The notes under the pieces are model-generated. The model worked only from the letters and a program-made list of their open reading frames with translations. It was not told the origin of the DNA and searched no databases. From ZYF759 sp046297455 (GTDB lineage Bacteria > Pseudomonadota > Alphaproteobacteria > Rhizobiales > Rhizobiaceae), in contig JBKBIT010000020.1 in NCBI GenBank assembly GCA_046297455.1, positions 11,471-75,470 on the forward strand: 64,000 nt of DNA, in the 5' to 3' direction. Each line of letters opens with the position of its first letter. Position 1 is the first letter of the stretch. Made by a program: the position numbers and the translations under genes. Shown here piece by piece: positions 33,580-41,602 of the stretch.

Positions 33580-34549
33580 GGCTATCCGGATTCACGAGCA
33601 TGGCGGGCCCGAGAAGCTGGTCTTCGAAGAAGTCGATCCAGGCAGTCCGGGCGCAGGCGAGGCGCTGGTTCGTCACACGGCGATCGGCCTAAACTTCATC
33701 GACGTCTATTTCCGCACCGGTCTCTACCCGTCGCCCTCGGGTCTGCCGCTGACGCTTGGCAACGAAGCGGCCGGTGTGGTCGAGGCGCTGGGCGAGGGGG
33801 TTGACTGGCTGAAGGTGGGCGACCGCGTGGCCTATGCCGGACCGATGGGCGCCTATTCCACACAGCGCGTGGTGCCGGCCGACCGGCTTGTCATCGTGCC
33901 GGAGGGCATCGGCGACGAGGAGGCCGCGGCAATGATGCTGAAAGGCATGACGGCCGAATATCTTCTGCGCCGGACCTACCCTGTGAAGAAGGGCGATATC
34001 GTGCTGAACCATGCTGCTGCCGGCGGCGTGGGGTTGATCCTGGGCCAATGGGCCGCCCATCTCGGCGCGACGGTTATCGGCACGGCAGGTTCGCCCGAGA
34101 AGGTCGAACTGGCCAAGGCCCACGGCTACCATCACGTGATCGACTATTCGAAGGACGATTTCGTCAAGGAAGTCGATCGCATCACCGAAGGCCGCAAATG
34201 CGACGTCGTCTACGATTCTGTCGGCAATGACACGTTTCCGGGTTCGCTCGACTGCCTCAGGCCCCGTGGCATGTTCGCCAGCTTCGGCAATGCGTCGGGA
34301 CCGGTGCCGCCATTCTCCCTGGGCCTCCTGTCGCAGAAGGGCTCGCTCTTTGCCACGCGGCCGACGCTCTTCACCTACATTGCCAAGCGTGAGGAACTCG
34401 AGGAATCGGCCAACGCATTGTTTGACTTGGTGAAGAAGGGCATTGTCGGCATCCGAGTGAACCAGCGTTATCCGCTGGAAGAGGCCGCACGCGCCCACGC
34501 CGACCTAGAAGGCCGCAAGACGACCGGGGCAACCGTCCTCATTCCCTGA
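33572..34549 (+). CDS. Quinone oxidoreductase (zeta-crystallin type, NADPH)
   Basis: A 325-aa medium-chain dehydrogenase/reductase without zinc, of the QOR branch. The catalytic-domain start AIRIHEHGGPEKLVFEEV, NFIDVYFRTGLY, GNEAAGVVEALG and the nucleotide motif AAAGGVGLILGQWA are in the expected order, and the end reads EGRKTTGATVLIP. It reduces quinones or enals with NADPH. GGAGG lies six bases before the ATG at 33572, within the last codons of pcs. Confidence 0.92.
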   Translation: MARAIRIHEHGGPEKLVFEEVDPGSPGAGEALVRHTAIGLNFIDVYFRTGLYPSPSGLPLTLGNEAAGVVEALGEGVDWLKVGDRVAYAGPMGAYSTQRVVPADRLVIVPEGIGDEEAAAMMLKGMTAEYLLRRTYPVKKGDIVLNHAAAGGVGLILGQWAAHLGATVIGTAGSPEKVELAKAHGYHHVIDYSKDDFVKEVDRITEGRKCDVVYDSVGNDTFPGSLDCLRPRGMFASFGNASGPVPPFSLGLLSQKGSLFATRPTLFTYIAKREELEESANALFDLVKKGIVGIRVNQRYPLEEAARAHADLEGRKTTGATVLIP

Positions 34550-34646
34550 GTTGTTGGTGCAAGCCCACAAGGCTTGTTCGATCTCCTGACAGCAGGCTGG
34601 CAGGACCGGGCTGGTATCTGGCCTGGACACTCAGGAGAACCCGAAC

Positions 34647-35294
34647 ATGCTGAAATTTTATCACGCCCCCTGGACCCGCGGCACCGCCGTCTTCTGGCTC
34701 TTGGAGGAGTTGGGCGTCGACTACGAAATGGTCGAGATCGACATCCGCGCAGAGGGCGGCGTTCCGGAAAGCTATCGCGCGATCCAGCCCAGCAAGAAGG
34801 TGCCCGCGATCGAACTGGACGGCATGGTCGTCACGGAACGGGCGGCAATTACCATCTTCCTGGCCGAGCGCTTTCCCGAGGCCGGGCTTTCGCCGGCAAT
34901 CGGCGATGTGGACCGCGCAGCCTATCTCACCATGCTCGCCTATTGCGATGCCGTCATCGACCCCTGCGTGGCCGCGCGCTTCCATGGGCTCGACTATGCG
35001 AGCAACGACTATTCCTTCGGCCTGTTCGACGACATGGTCGCCTATCTCGAACGCGTGCTGACCGAGCGCCCGTTCGCGGCGGGTCAACGCTTCACTGCCG
35101 CCGATACCCAACTGGCGAGCACCATCGCCTTTACCATGAACCAGTTGAAGGTGCTGCCGGAACGTTCGGTTTTCGTGGACTATCTGGCGCGCATCGCCGA
35201 GCGGCCGGCCTACCAGCGCGTTCAGCAGAAGGATAGCGAGATGGCGATGGCCACACCGTTCTTTCAGAAGCAGTTCGCGCGTGGGGAAGCCTGA
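34647..35294 (+). CDS. Glutathione S-transferase family protein
   Basis: A 215-aa two-domain GST. The thioredoxin-fold domain (about 1-80) shows KFYHAPWTRGTAVFWLLEELG, the cis-proline region KKVPAIELDG and ERAAITIFLAERF with the glutathione-binding E-R/S pair. The helical C-terminal domain has the FTAADTQLASTIAF motif (GxxxTxAD type). Substrate not predictable. It follows the quinone oxidoreductase by about 100 bases, suggesting a shared detoxification theme. Confidence 0.9.
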   Translation: MLKFYHAPWTRGTAVFWLLEELGVDYEMVEIDIRAEGGVPESYRAIQPSKKVPAIELDGMVVTERAAITIFLAERFPEAGLSPAIGDVDRAAYLTMLAYCDAVIDPCVAARFHGLDYASNDYSFGLFDDMVAYLERVLTERPFAAGQRFTAADTQLASTIAFTMNQLKVLPERSVFVDYLARIAERPAYQRVQQKDSEMAMATPFFQKQFARGEA

Positions 35295-35300
35295 GCCTGA

Positions 35301-36614
35301 CTACACCGCCATGCCGTGAAGATCATAGGCTTCGGCACCGTTGATCTTGACCGTCACGACATCGCCGACGCGCAAGGGACGCCGCGAGGTCACGCGTACC
35401 ACGCCGTCGATCTCGGGTGCATCGTATCTGGTACGGCCAGTGGCCTCGTTTCCATTGGCCTGGTCGATGATGACGGGAAGCCGCTTGCCCACCTTCTTCT
35501 TCATCTCGCGCGCCGAGATCGCCTGCTGGCGCTCCATGAAGCGGCGCCAGCGGGCCTCCTTGATCTCCTCTGGAACCGCCGGAAGGCCCAGTTCCTCGGA
35601 GCGTGCGCCCTTGACCGGCTCGTACTTGAAGCAGCCGGCACGCTCGATCCGGGCCTCGTCGAGCCAGTCGAGCAGGATCTGGAAGTCCTCTTCCGTCTCG
35701 CCCGGATAGCCGACGATGAAGGTCGATCGCAGGGCAAGATCCGGGCAGATTTCTCGCCAGCGCGCGATGCGGTCGAGCGTCTTTTCGGCATGTGCCGGCC
35801 GGCGCATGGTCTTCAACACGTTCGGCGAGGCGTGCTGGAACGGGATGTCGAGATAGGGCAGTACCTTGCCCTCGGCCATCAGCGGGATGACCTCGTCCAC
35901 ATGGGGGTAGGGATAGACGTAGTGCAGCCGTACCCAGGCGCCGAGTTCGCCGAGTTCGCGCGTCAGGTCGAGGAATTTGGCGCGCACCTCGCGTTCCTGC
36001 CAGGTGCTCGGCGCATATTTGATATCGACGCCATAGGCGCTGGTATCCTGGGATATGACCAGCAGTTCCTTCACCCCGGCCTTGACCAGCTTCTCCGCCT
36101 CGCGCAGCACGTCTGCGGCCGGCCGCGAGACGAGATCGCCACGCAGGGCCGGGATGATGCAGAAGGAGCAGCGGTTATTGCAGCCTTCCGAGATCTTGAG
36201 ATAGGCGTAGTGGCGCGGCGTCAGCTTCACGCCCTGCGGCGGAATAAGATCGACAAAGGGCTCGTGCGCCGGTGGCACGGCCTCGTGCACCGCCTCCATC
36301 ACGCTCTCATAAGCCTGAGGCCCGGTGATTGCCAGCACGCCCGGATGGCGCTCGCGGATCACCTCGGGCTCGGCGCCGAGACATCCTGTGACGATGACCT
36401 TGCCGTTCTCGGCCAGGGCCGAGCCGATCGCGTCCAGCGATTCGTCGCGCGCCGAATCGAGAAAGCCGCAGGTATTGACGACCACCAGGTCGGCGCCATC
36501 ATGCTTGCGCGCAATCTCGTAACCCTCGGCGCGCAGACGCGTGACGATGCGCTCCGAATCGACGAGAGCCTTGGGGCAGCCGAGGCTGACGAAGCTGACG
36601 CGGGGTGCCGACAT
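35301..36614 (-). CDS. rimO: Ribosomal protein uS12 (S12) methylthiotransferase RimO
   Basis: A 437-aa radical-SAM enzyme that methylthiolates Asp88 of ribosomal protein S12. The N-terminal UPF0004 domain has its three cluster cysteines in SLGCPKALVDSE, VNTCGFLDSA and VTGCLGAEPE. The radical SAM motif is CNNRCSFC, followed by SQDTSAYG. The C-terminal TRAM domain includes GRTRYDAPEIDGVV. ATG 36614 was chosen over a longer frame at 36698. It shares a divergent 293-base region with dksA. Confidence 0.96.
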   Translation of the reverse strand: MSAPRVSFVSLGCPKALVDSERIVTRLRAEGYEIARKHDGADLVVVNTCGFLDSARDESLDAIGSALAENGKVIVTGCLGAEPEVIRERHPGVLAITGPQAYESVMEAVHEAVPPAHEPFVDLIPPQGVKLTPRHYAYLKISEGCNNRCSFCIIPALRGDLVSRPAADVLREAEKLVKAGVKELLVISQDTSAYGVDIKYAPSTWQEREVRAKFLDLTRELGELGAWVRLHYVYPYPHVDEVIPLMAEGKVLPYLDIPFQHASPNVLKTMRRPAHAEKTLDRIARWREICPDLALRSTFIVGYPGETEEDFQILLDWLDEARIERAGCFKYEPVKGARSEELGLPAVPEEIKEARWRRFMERQQAISAREMKKKVGKRLPVIIDQANGNEATGRTRYDAPEIDGVVRVTSRRPLRVGDVVTVKINGAEAYDLHGMAV

Positions 36615-36844
36615 GTGTGATCTATTCCCGTCCTGAAAGCGGTTTTCGGCGCGCCCATAACACGATTGGCCCAAACGGGTAAGCCCGCCGGCCCGCAAGT
36701 GCCGTCCATGGTTCGCGGGCGCTCATTGCTGCTTGTCTCGCGGTGCGGGAAAGGCAGCAGACATCCGTTAATTCCCTGCGATCATTTGATTTTTCTTTGG
36801 CCATTGGCCGGGTGACAAAAGCGTGAGGTCGCCATGCTTTGTGC

Positions 36845-36873
36845 TTGTGCGGTCACCAAGCCCCGAATATATA
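36845..36873 (+). promoter_or_regulatory. Sigma-70-type promoter of dksA
   Basis: -35 TTGTGC (36845-36850), a 17-base spacer and -10 TATATA (36868-36873). Transcription would start near 36880, leaving a leader of about 28 bases. Confidence 0.6.
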
Positions 36874-36907
36874 GGCGCCGGGCGCCGAGCTATGTGGGGT
36901 GAGTCTT

Positions 36908-37324
36908 ATGACCGATTTCATCGATGCCGAATATGTCCCTTCCGAGGACGAGCCCTTCATGAATGAGCGCCAGAAGGCCTATTTCCGGGCCAAGCTGGTC
37001 TCATGGAAGAGCGACATCCTGCGTGAAGCACGCGAAACGCTCGAAATCCTGCAGCAGGAAAACGCGAACCACCCGGATCTGGCCGACCGTGCCTCCTCCG
37101 AGACGGACCGTGCCATCGAGTTGCGGGCGCGTGATCGCCAGCGCAAGCTGATTGCCAAGATCGACGCCGCGCTGCTTCGCATCGACGAAGGCACCTATGG
37201 CTATTGCGAGGAGACTGGCGAGCCGATCGCGCTCAAGCGTCTCGATGCCCGGCCGATCGCAACCTTGTCGATCGAGGCGCAGGAACGCCATGAACGTCGC
37301 GAGAAAGTCTATCGCGACGATTGA
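36908..37324 (+). CDS. dksA: RNA polymerase-binding transcription factor DksA
   Basis: A 138-aa DksA, which acts with ppGpp in the secondary channel of RNA polymerase. The coiled coil (about 25-95) ends in the acidic tip motif D57-x2-D60-x-A62 that contacts the active site. The zinc-finger positions (CxxC-17-CxxC) read Cys100, Thr103, Ser121 and Ala124, so zinc binding is lost; this single-cysteine form occurs in alphaproteobacteria. The ATG at 36908 was preferred to a GTG nine bases earlier. A terminator follows. Confidence 0.94.
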   Translation: MTDFIDAEYVPSEDEPFMNERQKAYFRAKLVSWKSDILREARETLEILQQENANHPDLADRASSETDRAIELRARDRQRKLIAKIDAALLRIDEGTYGYCEETGEPIALKRLDARPIATLSIEAQERHERREKVYRDD

Positions 37325-37334
37325 GGCGGAAGGG

Positions 37335-37359
37335 GCGGCCTGCGGGCCGCTTTTTTTTT
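37335..37359 (+). terminator. Rho-independent terminator after dksA
   Basis: GCGGCC (37335-37340) pairs with GGCCGC (37345-37350), and a run of nine T residues follows directly. It is placed 11 bases after the dksA stop. Confidence 0.92.
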
Positions 37360-37433
37360 CGGATTGTTTCCGCGGTCAGGGCGGTTGGGAGACATCTGTC
37401 TCCGAACCTTCGAAACTCCTGGAAAGGCTCCGG

Positions 37434-38351
37434 CTAGCGCTTTTCGCCGGAGAGCTCGCCCAGTAGACGGTCCATGTCTTCGTCGAGATTCAGGTCGGCT
37501 CGCGAACCGGAAGCCTGCGCTGCAGCCGGTTCGCGCCTGTCGGTTTCCAGGCTCAGTTCCAGTTCCTGCAACAGGGCATCGTCGATGTCCGGCACCGAGG
37601 CTGGGGCCGGCTCCGGCTTCGTCGGCGCGACTGCTGGTGCCGAAACGGCGCTCGCCGCCGCGGCTGGTGCGGCCGACCGAGGCTCTGGCACCGAAGGACG
37701 CGCGGGCGGCTGCTGAGCAGGGGTGGCAGCCTGCCAGGAGGGTTCCTGACGTCCAACAGCCGGATCCGGCGCGCGCTGGGGCGGTGCAACCGTTGCGGCA
37801 ATGGGTGAGGGGGCAGCAGGCCGGGGTGCGGGCGGCACGGGTGCCGGCGGGGCCATTGCAGGCTCCTCGCGCGGCGCGGTCACGGGCGCCGTTCGTTCTG
37901 GCGGCGTGGGAACCGCGGGCCTGACCGGCTGCGCGGGCGCGGACGGGCGGCTGGCGACAGGTGGCGGCGTGACGACGGGTTCAGCGACAGCAGGCGGTGC
38001 AGGAACCTGCCGTTCCGGTGCCGCGTGGGGCGAATCGAGCCGAGGCTCCTCTGTTTCGATCTTGATCGAGCTCTCGACCACGACGTCGTTGGAGCCTCCG
38101 ATCAGAATCAGGTGCTCCACATTGTCGCGGCGCACCAGCACCAGCCGGCGCTGGCTGTCGACCGCCGTCGCATCGAGCACGGCAAGTCTGGCCTTGCGGG
38201 CCCGGCCCCCGGCAATGAAGGTTCCAAATGTGAGGCTGCGAAACACCTTGATCGCGACAAACAGCACGACCAGTGCCAGAAGCGCGAGGGCGGTCCACAT
38301 CAGCGCTGGCGCGAAGGCCGGTCCGGCCACGGTTTCAAACCACTCCAGCAT
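37434..38351 (-). CDS. FliO-like membrane protein with long Pro/Ala-rich tail
   Basis: A 305-aa protein. One membrane helix (about 18-40: LMWTALALLALVVLFVAIKV) leads to a short domain with AVDSQRRLVLVRRDNVEHLILIGG, the conserved FliO signature. Some 170 residues rich in Pro, Ala and Val follow, then an acidic C-terminal helix (DIDDALLQELELSLE and DMDRLLGELSG). FliO helps assemble the flagellar export gate, but stand-alone FliO-like genes are common in Rhizobiales and their role is unclear. AGGAG precedes the ATG at 38351. No other flagellar gene is in the window. Confidence 0.75.
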   Translation of the reverse strand: MLEWFETVAGPAFAPALMWTALALLALVVLFVAIKVFRSLTFGTFIAGGRARKARLAVLDATAVDSQRRLVLVRRDNVEHLILIGGSNDVVVESSIKIETEEPRLDSPHAAPERQVPAPPAVAEPVVTPPPVASRPSAPAQPVRPAVPTPPERTAPVTAPREEPAMAPPAPVPPAPRPAAPSPIAATVAPPQRAPDPAVGRQEPSWQAATPAQQPPARPSVPEPRSAAPAAAASAVSAPAVAPTKPEPAPASVPDIDDALLQELELSLETDRREPAAAQASGSRADLNLDEDMDRLLGELSGEKR

Positions 38352-38627
38352 GTCCCCAACTCCTGTCACAATGCCGAATTCCACTACAGACTCTTTTCTA
38401 GAGGAAAGGTTCCCGATTGGAAACATAGTGTATACCAGCCGGGCCGATAGCGCCGGAAAGCCGGGGCTTCAGCCAAGGTTTGACTTGCGTCCCGACTTGG
38501 GCTGCGCTAACCCTCGCCGCGTTGCAACATGACCTTGCCGCGATGCCGTCGCGACCGAACCTGTACCGGTTTTGCCAGACGGCGCGGCAACCTCATTCAA
38601 GGCCGCGTCGCGGCCGTCGGAACAGCT

Positions 38628-38996
38628 ATGGCGAGTGAACTTCTTCAGGACTATCTGCCGATCGTGATCTTCGTGATGGTGGCGGCCGGCATCGGCATTG
38701 CCCTTGTCGCGGCGCCCTTCCTGGTGGCCTACCGAAATCCGGATCCCGAGAAGCTGTCGGCCTATGAATGCGGCTTCAACGCTTTCGACGATGCGCGCAT
38801 GAAGTTCGATATCCGCTTCTACCTTGTCGCCATCCTGTTCATCATCTTCGATCTCGAAGTCGCCTTCCTGTTTCCCTGGGCGGTGTCGTTCTCGGAGATT
38901 GGCTGGCTGGGTTTCTCGTCGATGATGGTGTTTCTGGGCGTGCTGACCATCGGCTTTATCTATGAGTGGAAGAAGGGAGCGCTGGAATGGGATTGA
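38628..38996 (+). CDS. nuoA: NADH-quinone oxidoreductase subunit A
   Basis: A 122-aa complex I membrane subunit with three helices. The conserved loop YECGFNAFDDARMKFDIRFY, which contacts the quinone channel, and the helix LFIIFDLEVAFLFPW are present. First gene of the nuo operon. The 276 bases upstream must hold the operon promoter; the best candidate is TTGACT at 38480 with a poor -10. The stop overlaps nuoB by ten bases. Confidence 0.97.
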   Translation: MASELLQDYLPIVIFVMVAAGIGIALVAAPFLVAYRNPDPEKLSAYECGFNAFDDARMKFDIRFYLVAILFIIFDLEVAFLFPWAVSFSEIGWLGFSSMMVFLGVLTIGFIYEWKKGALEWD

Positions 38997-39568
38997 GCGA
39001 CCGCTCCGAGACGCTGGTTTCCCCGCAGCCCAAGGGCATTATCGACCCCAATACCGGTCGACCGGTGGGCGAGAACGATGCCTTTTTCGGCGACATCAAT
39101 GCAGAGCTGTCCGACAAGGGCTTTCTGGTCACCTCGTCCGAGGCGCTGATCACCTGGGCGCGCACCGGCTCGCTGATGTGGATGACGTTCGGCCTGGCCT
39201 GCTGTGCGGTCGAGATGATGCACACGTCCATGCCGCGCTATGACAGCGAACGCTTCGGCTTTGCACCGCGCGCCTCACCGCGCCAGTCGGATGTGATGAT
39301 CGTCGCCGGTACGCTGACCAACAAGATGGCGCCGGCGCTGCGCAAGGTCTATGACCAGATGCCGGAGCCGCGCTACGTCATCTCCATGGGTTCCTGCGCC
39401 AATGGCGGCGGCTACTATCACTATTCCTATTCGGTGGTGCGCGGCTGCGATCGCATCGTTCCCGTCGACATCTATGTACCGGGCTGCCCGCCCACGGCCG
39501 AGGCGCTGCTCTACGGCATTCTTCTCCTGCAGAAGAAGATTCGCCGCACCGGCACGATCGAGCGCTAG
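38987..39568 (+). CDS. nuoB: NADH-quinone oxidoreductase subunit B
   Basis: A 193-aa subunit that holds the terminal iron-sulfur cluster N2, which passes electrons to ubiquinone. The four ligands are Cys72 and Cys73 (LACCAVEMMH), Cys137 (SMGSCANGG) and Cys167 (YVPGCPPT). A hydrophilic N-terminus of about 45 residues is typical for alphaproteobacteria. It starts within the nuoA end and uses AGGGAG upstream. Confidence 0.97.
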   Translation: MGLSDRSETLVSPQPKGIIDPNTGRPVGENDAFFGDINAELSDKGFLVTSSEALITWARTGSLMWMTFGLACCAVEMMHTSMPRYDSERFGFAPRASPRQSDVMIVAGTLTNKMAPALRKVYDQMPEPRYVISMGSCANGGGYYHYSYSVVRGCDRIVPVDIYVPGCPPTAEALLYGILLLQKKIRRTGTIER

Positions 39569-39577
39569 GAGAAGGCC

Positions 39578-40183
39578 ATGAACGAAGAGGCGCTCAAGGA
39601 CCTGGCTGCCTATGTCAAGGAGAAGCTGGACGCCCAGATTCAGGACGCCCGCATCGCTTTCGGCGATCTGACGCTCTTCGTCGAGCCGGGCGACATCATC
39701 GATGTCTTGACGTTCCTGCGCGACGACGTCCAGTGCCGCTTCATCTCCTTCATCGATGTTTGCGGCGCCGACTACCCGATGCGCGAGAAGCGCTTCGAGG
39801 TCGTCTATCACCTGATGTCGCCTTATCAGAACCAGCGCGTGCGCATTAAGCTGTCGACCGACGAGGATACGCCTGTTCCCTCGGTCACGTCGGTTTTCCC
39901 GGGCGCCGACTGGTTCGAGCGCGAGGCCTACGATCTGTACGGCATCCTGTTCACCGGACACCCCGAACTTCGCCGCATCCTCACCGACTACGGTTTCGAG
40001 GGGCATCCGCTGCGCAAGGACTTTCCGCTCACCGGCTATGTCGAGGTGCGCTACGACGACGAGCTGAAGCGCGTGGTCTACGAGCCGGTCGAGTTGAAGC
40101 AGGAATTCCGCGATTTCGACTTTCTCTCTCCTTGGGAAGGCACGGACTATGTCCTGCCGGGCGACGAGAAGGCGAAGCAGTGA
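39578..40183 (+). CDS. nuoC: NADH-quinone oxidoreductase subunit C
   Basis: A 201-aa peripheral-arm subunit, separate from NuoD as in alphaproteobacteria and mitochondria (NDUFS3). The signature ERE(A)YDLYGI, then HPELRRILTDYGFEGHPLRKD, and FPLTGYVEVRYD are intact. It starts nine bases after nuoB. A short membrane-protein gene follows before nuoD. Confidence 0.97.
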   Translation: MNEEALKDLAAYVKEKLDAQIQDARIAFGDLTLFVEPGDIIDVLTFLRDDVQCRFISFIDVCGADYPMREKRFEVVYHLMSPYQNQRVRIKLSTDEDTPVPSVTSVFPGADWFEREAYDLYGILFTGHPELRRILTDYGFEGHPLRKDFPLTGYVEVRYDDELKRVVYEPVELKQEFRDFDFLSPWEGTDYVLPGDEKAKQ

Positions 40184-40201
40184 GCGGAGCCGTGACGAGC
40201 G

Positions 40202-40381
40202 ATGGTGCGATTTCTCTTCCTGGCCGCATTGGTGGCCATTGCGGCTGGGGCGATCGCCTGGGTGGCCGGGCGCGTCTCCGGGCGGCCGGTGGTCAACGAT
40301 ACCGTCGGGAAGATTCTCGTCGCGCTGGTTGTGGCTGGTCTGGCGCTGGTCTTGTTCGGCGGCGGCTGGCTGTGGAATTGA
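40202..40381 (+). CDS. Small two-helix membrane protein between nuoC and nuoD
   Basis: A 59-aa frame with ATG at 40202 and TGA at 40379-40381. Its two hydrophobic segments are FLFLAALVAIAAGAIAWVA (about 4-22) and ILVALVVAGLALVLFGGGWL (about 38-57), joined by a short polar loop RVSGRPVVNDTVGK. It fills the gap between nuoC and nuoD with 18 and 30 bases on either side, in the same direction, so it is almost certainly co-transcribed. GGAG lies 12 bases upstream, a weak spacing. I do not recognise a family; an accessory subunit or assembly helper of complex I is inference. Confidence 0.6.
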   Translation: MVRFLFLAALVAIAAGAIAWVAGRVSGRPVVNDTVGKILVALVVAGLALVLFGGGWLWN

Positions 40382-40411
40382 GCGGCGCGACACGCGCATT
40401 GGGCAGGGCAG

Positions 40412-41602
40412 ATGGCTGAACTCAACGTCCGCAACTTCAACATCAACTTCGGGCCGCAGCACCCTGCGGCACACGGGGTCTTGCGTCTCGTTCTGGAACT
40501 GGACGGCGAGGTCGTGGAGCGCGTCGATCCGCATATCGGGCTTCTGCATCGCGGCACCGAGAAGCTGATCGAGCAGAAGACCTACCTTCAGGCCGTGCCC
40601 TATTTCGACCGGCTCGATTATGTCGCGCCGATGAACCAGGAGCATGCGTTTGCGCTGGCCGTGGAGCGGTTGCTCGGCATCGAGGTGCCGATCAGGGGGC
40701 AGTTGATCCGGGTGCTCTATTCCGAGATCGGCCGCATCCTGAACCATCTGCTCAACATCACCACGCAGGCGCTGGACGTCGGCGCGCTCACCCCGCCGCT
40801 GTGGGGTTTCGAGGAGCGCGAGAAACTGATGGTGTTTTACGAGCGGGCCTGCGGCGCGCGCATGCATGCGGCCTATTTCCGGCCGGGCGGCGTGCACCAG
40901 GATCTGCCCGAGAAGCTGATCGAGGATATCGGCAACTGGATCGAACCGTTCCACAAGACGCTGGACGATCTCGACAACCTGATGACGGGCAACCGCATCT
41001 TCAAGCAGCGCAACGTCGATATCGGCGTCGTCACGCTCGAAGAGGCCTGGGCCTGGGGTTTTTCGGGCGTGATGGTGCGTGGCTCGGGCGCGGCATGGGA
41101 TTTGCGCAAGTCGCAGCCCTATGAGTGCTACAACGAGATGGAATTCGACATTCCGATCGGCAAGAACGGCGACTGCTACGACCGCTACCTGATCCGCATG
41201 GAAGAAATGCGCCAGTCGGCGAAGATCATGCGGCAGTGCGTCGACCGGCTGCTGGGCAAGCAGAAGGACGGCCCGGTCTCGGCCACCGACGGAAAGGTCG
41301 TGCCGCCCAAGCGCGCCGCCATGAAGCGGTCGATGGAAGCGCTGATCCACCACTTCAAGCTCTACACCGAGGGCTATCGCGTGCCGGAAGGCGAGGTCTA
41401 TGCCGCCGTCGAGGCGCCCAAGGGCGAGTTCGGCGTCTATCTGGTCTCCGACGGCACCAACAAGCCCTATCGCTGCAAGCTGCGCGCGCCGGGCTTTGCG
41501 CATCTGCAGGCGATGGACTTCATCTGCCGGGGCCACATGCTGGCCGACGTCGCCGCCATCCTTGGCTCGCTCGATATCGTGTTCGGAGAGGTCGACCGCT
41601 GA
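40412..41602 (+). CDS. nuoD: NADH-quinone oxidoreductase subunit D
   Basis: A 396-aa subunit that forms the quinone cavity with NuoB (NDUFS2 type). The signatures FGPQHPAAHGVLRLVLELDG, IGLLHRGTEKLIE, YFDRLDYVAPMNQEHAF and GKNGDCYDRYL are present, and the end FGEVDR is usual. The last base of its stop codon is the first base of the methyltransferase start (TGATG), so termination and reinitiation are linked. Confidence 0.98.
   Translation: MAELNVRNFNINFGPQHPAAHGVLRLVLELDGEVVERVDPHIGLLHRGTEKLIEQKTYLQAVPYFDRLDYVAPMNQEHAFALAVERLLGIEVPIRGQLIRVLYSEIGRILNHLLNITTQALDVGALTPPLWGFEEREKLMVFYERACGARMHAAYFRPGGVHQDLPEKLIEDIGNWIEPFHKTLDDLDNLMTGNRIFKQRNVDIGVVTLEEAWAWGFSGVMVRGSGAAWDLRKSQPYECYNEMEFDIPIGKNGDCYDRYLIRMEEMRQSAKIMRQCVDRLLGKQKDGPVSATDGKVVPPKRAAMKRSMEALIHHFKLYTEGYRVPEGEVYAAVEAPKGEFGVYLVSDGTNKPYRCKLRAPGFAHLQAMDFICRGHMLADVAAILGSLDIVFGEVDR

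Noticed and set aside
37434..38351. FliO-like gene as evidence for a flagellar locus
   Set aside because: No other flagellar gene is adjacent, and lone FliO-like genes of this type are common in the order.
38480..38511. Possible nuoA promoter (TTGACT with a -10 near 38503-38511)
   Set aside because: The -35 is good, but no acceptable -10 occurs at 16-18 bases, so it is mentioned with nuoA but not annotated.
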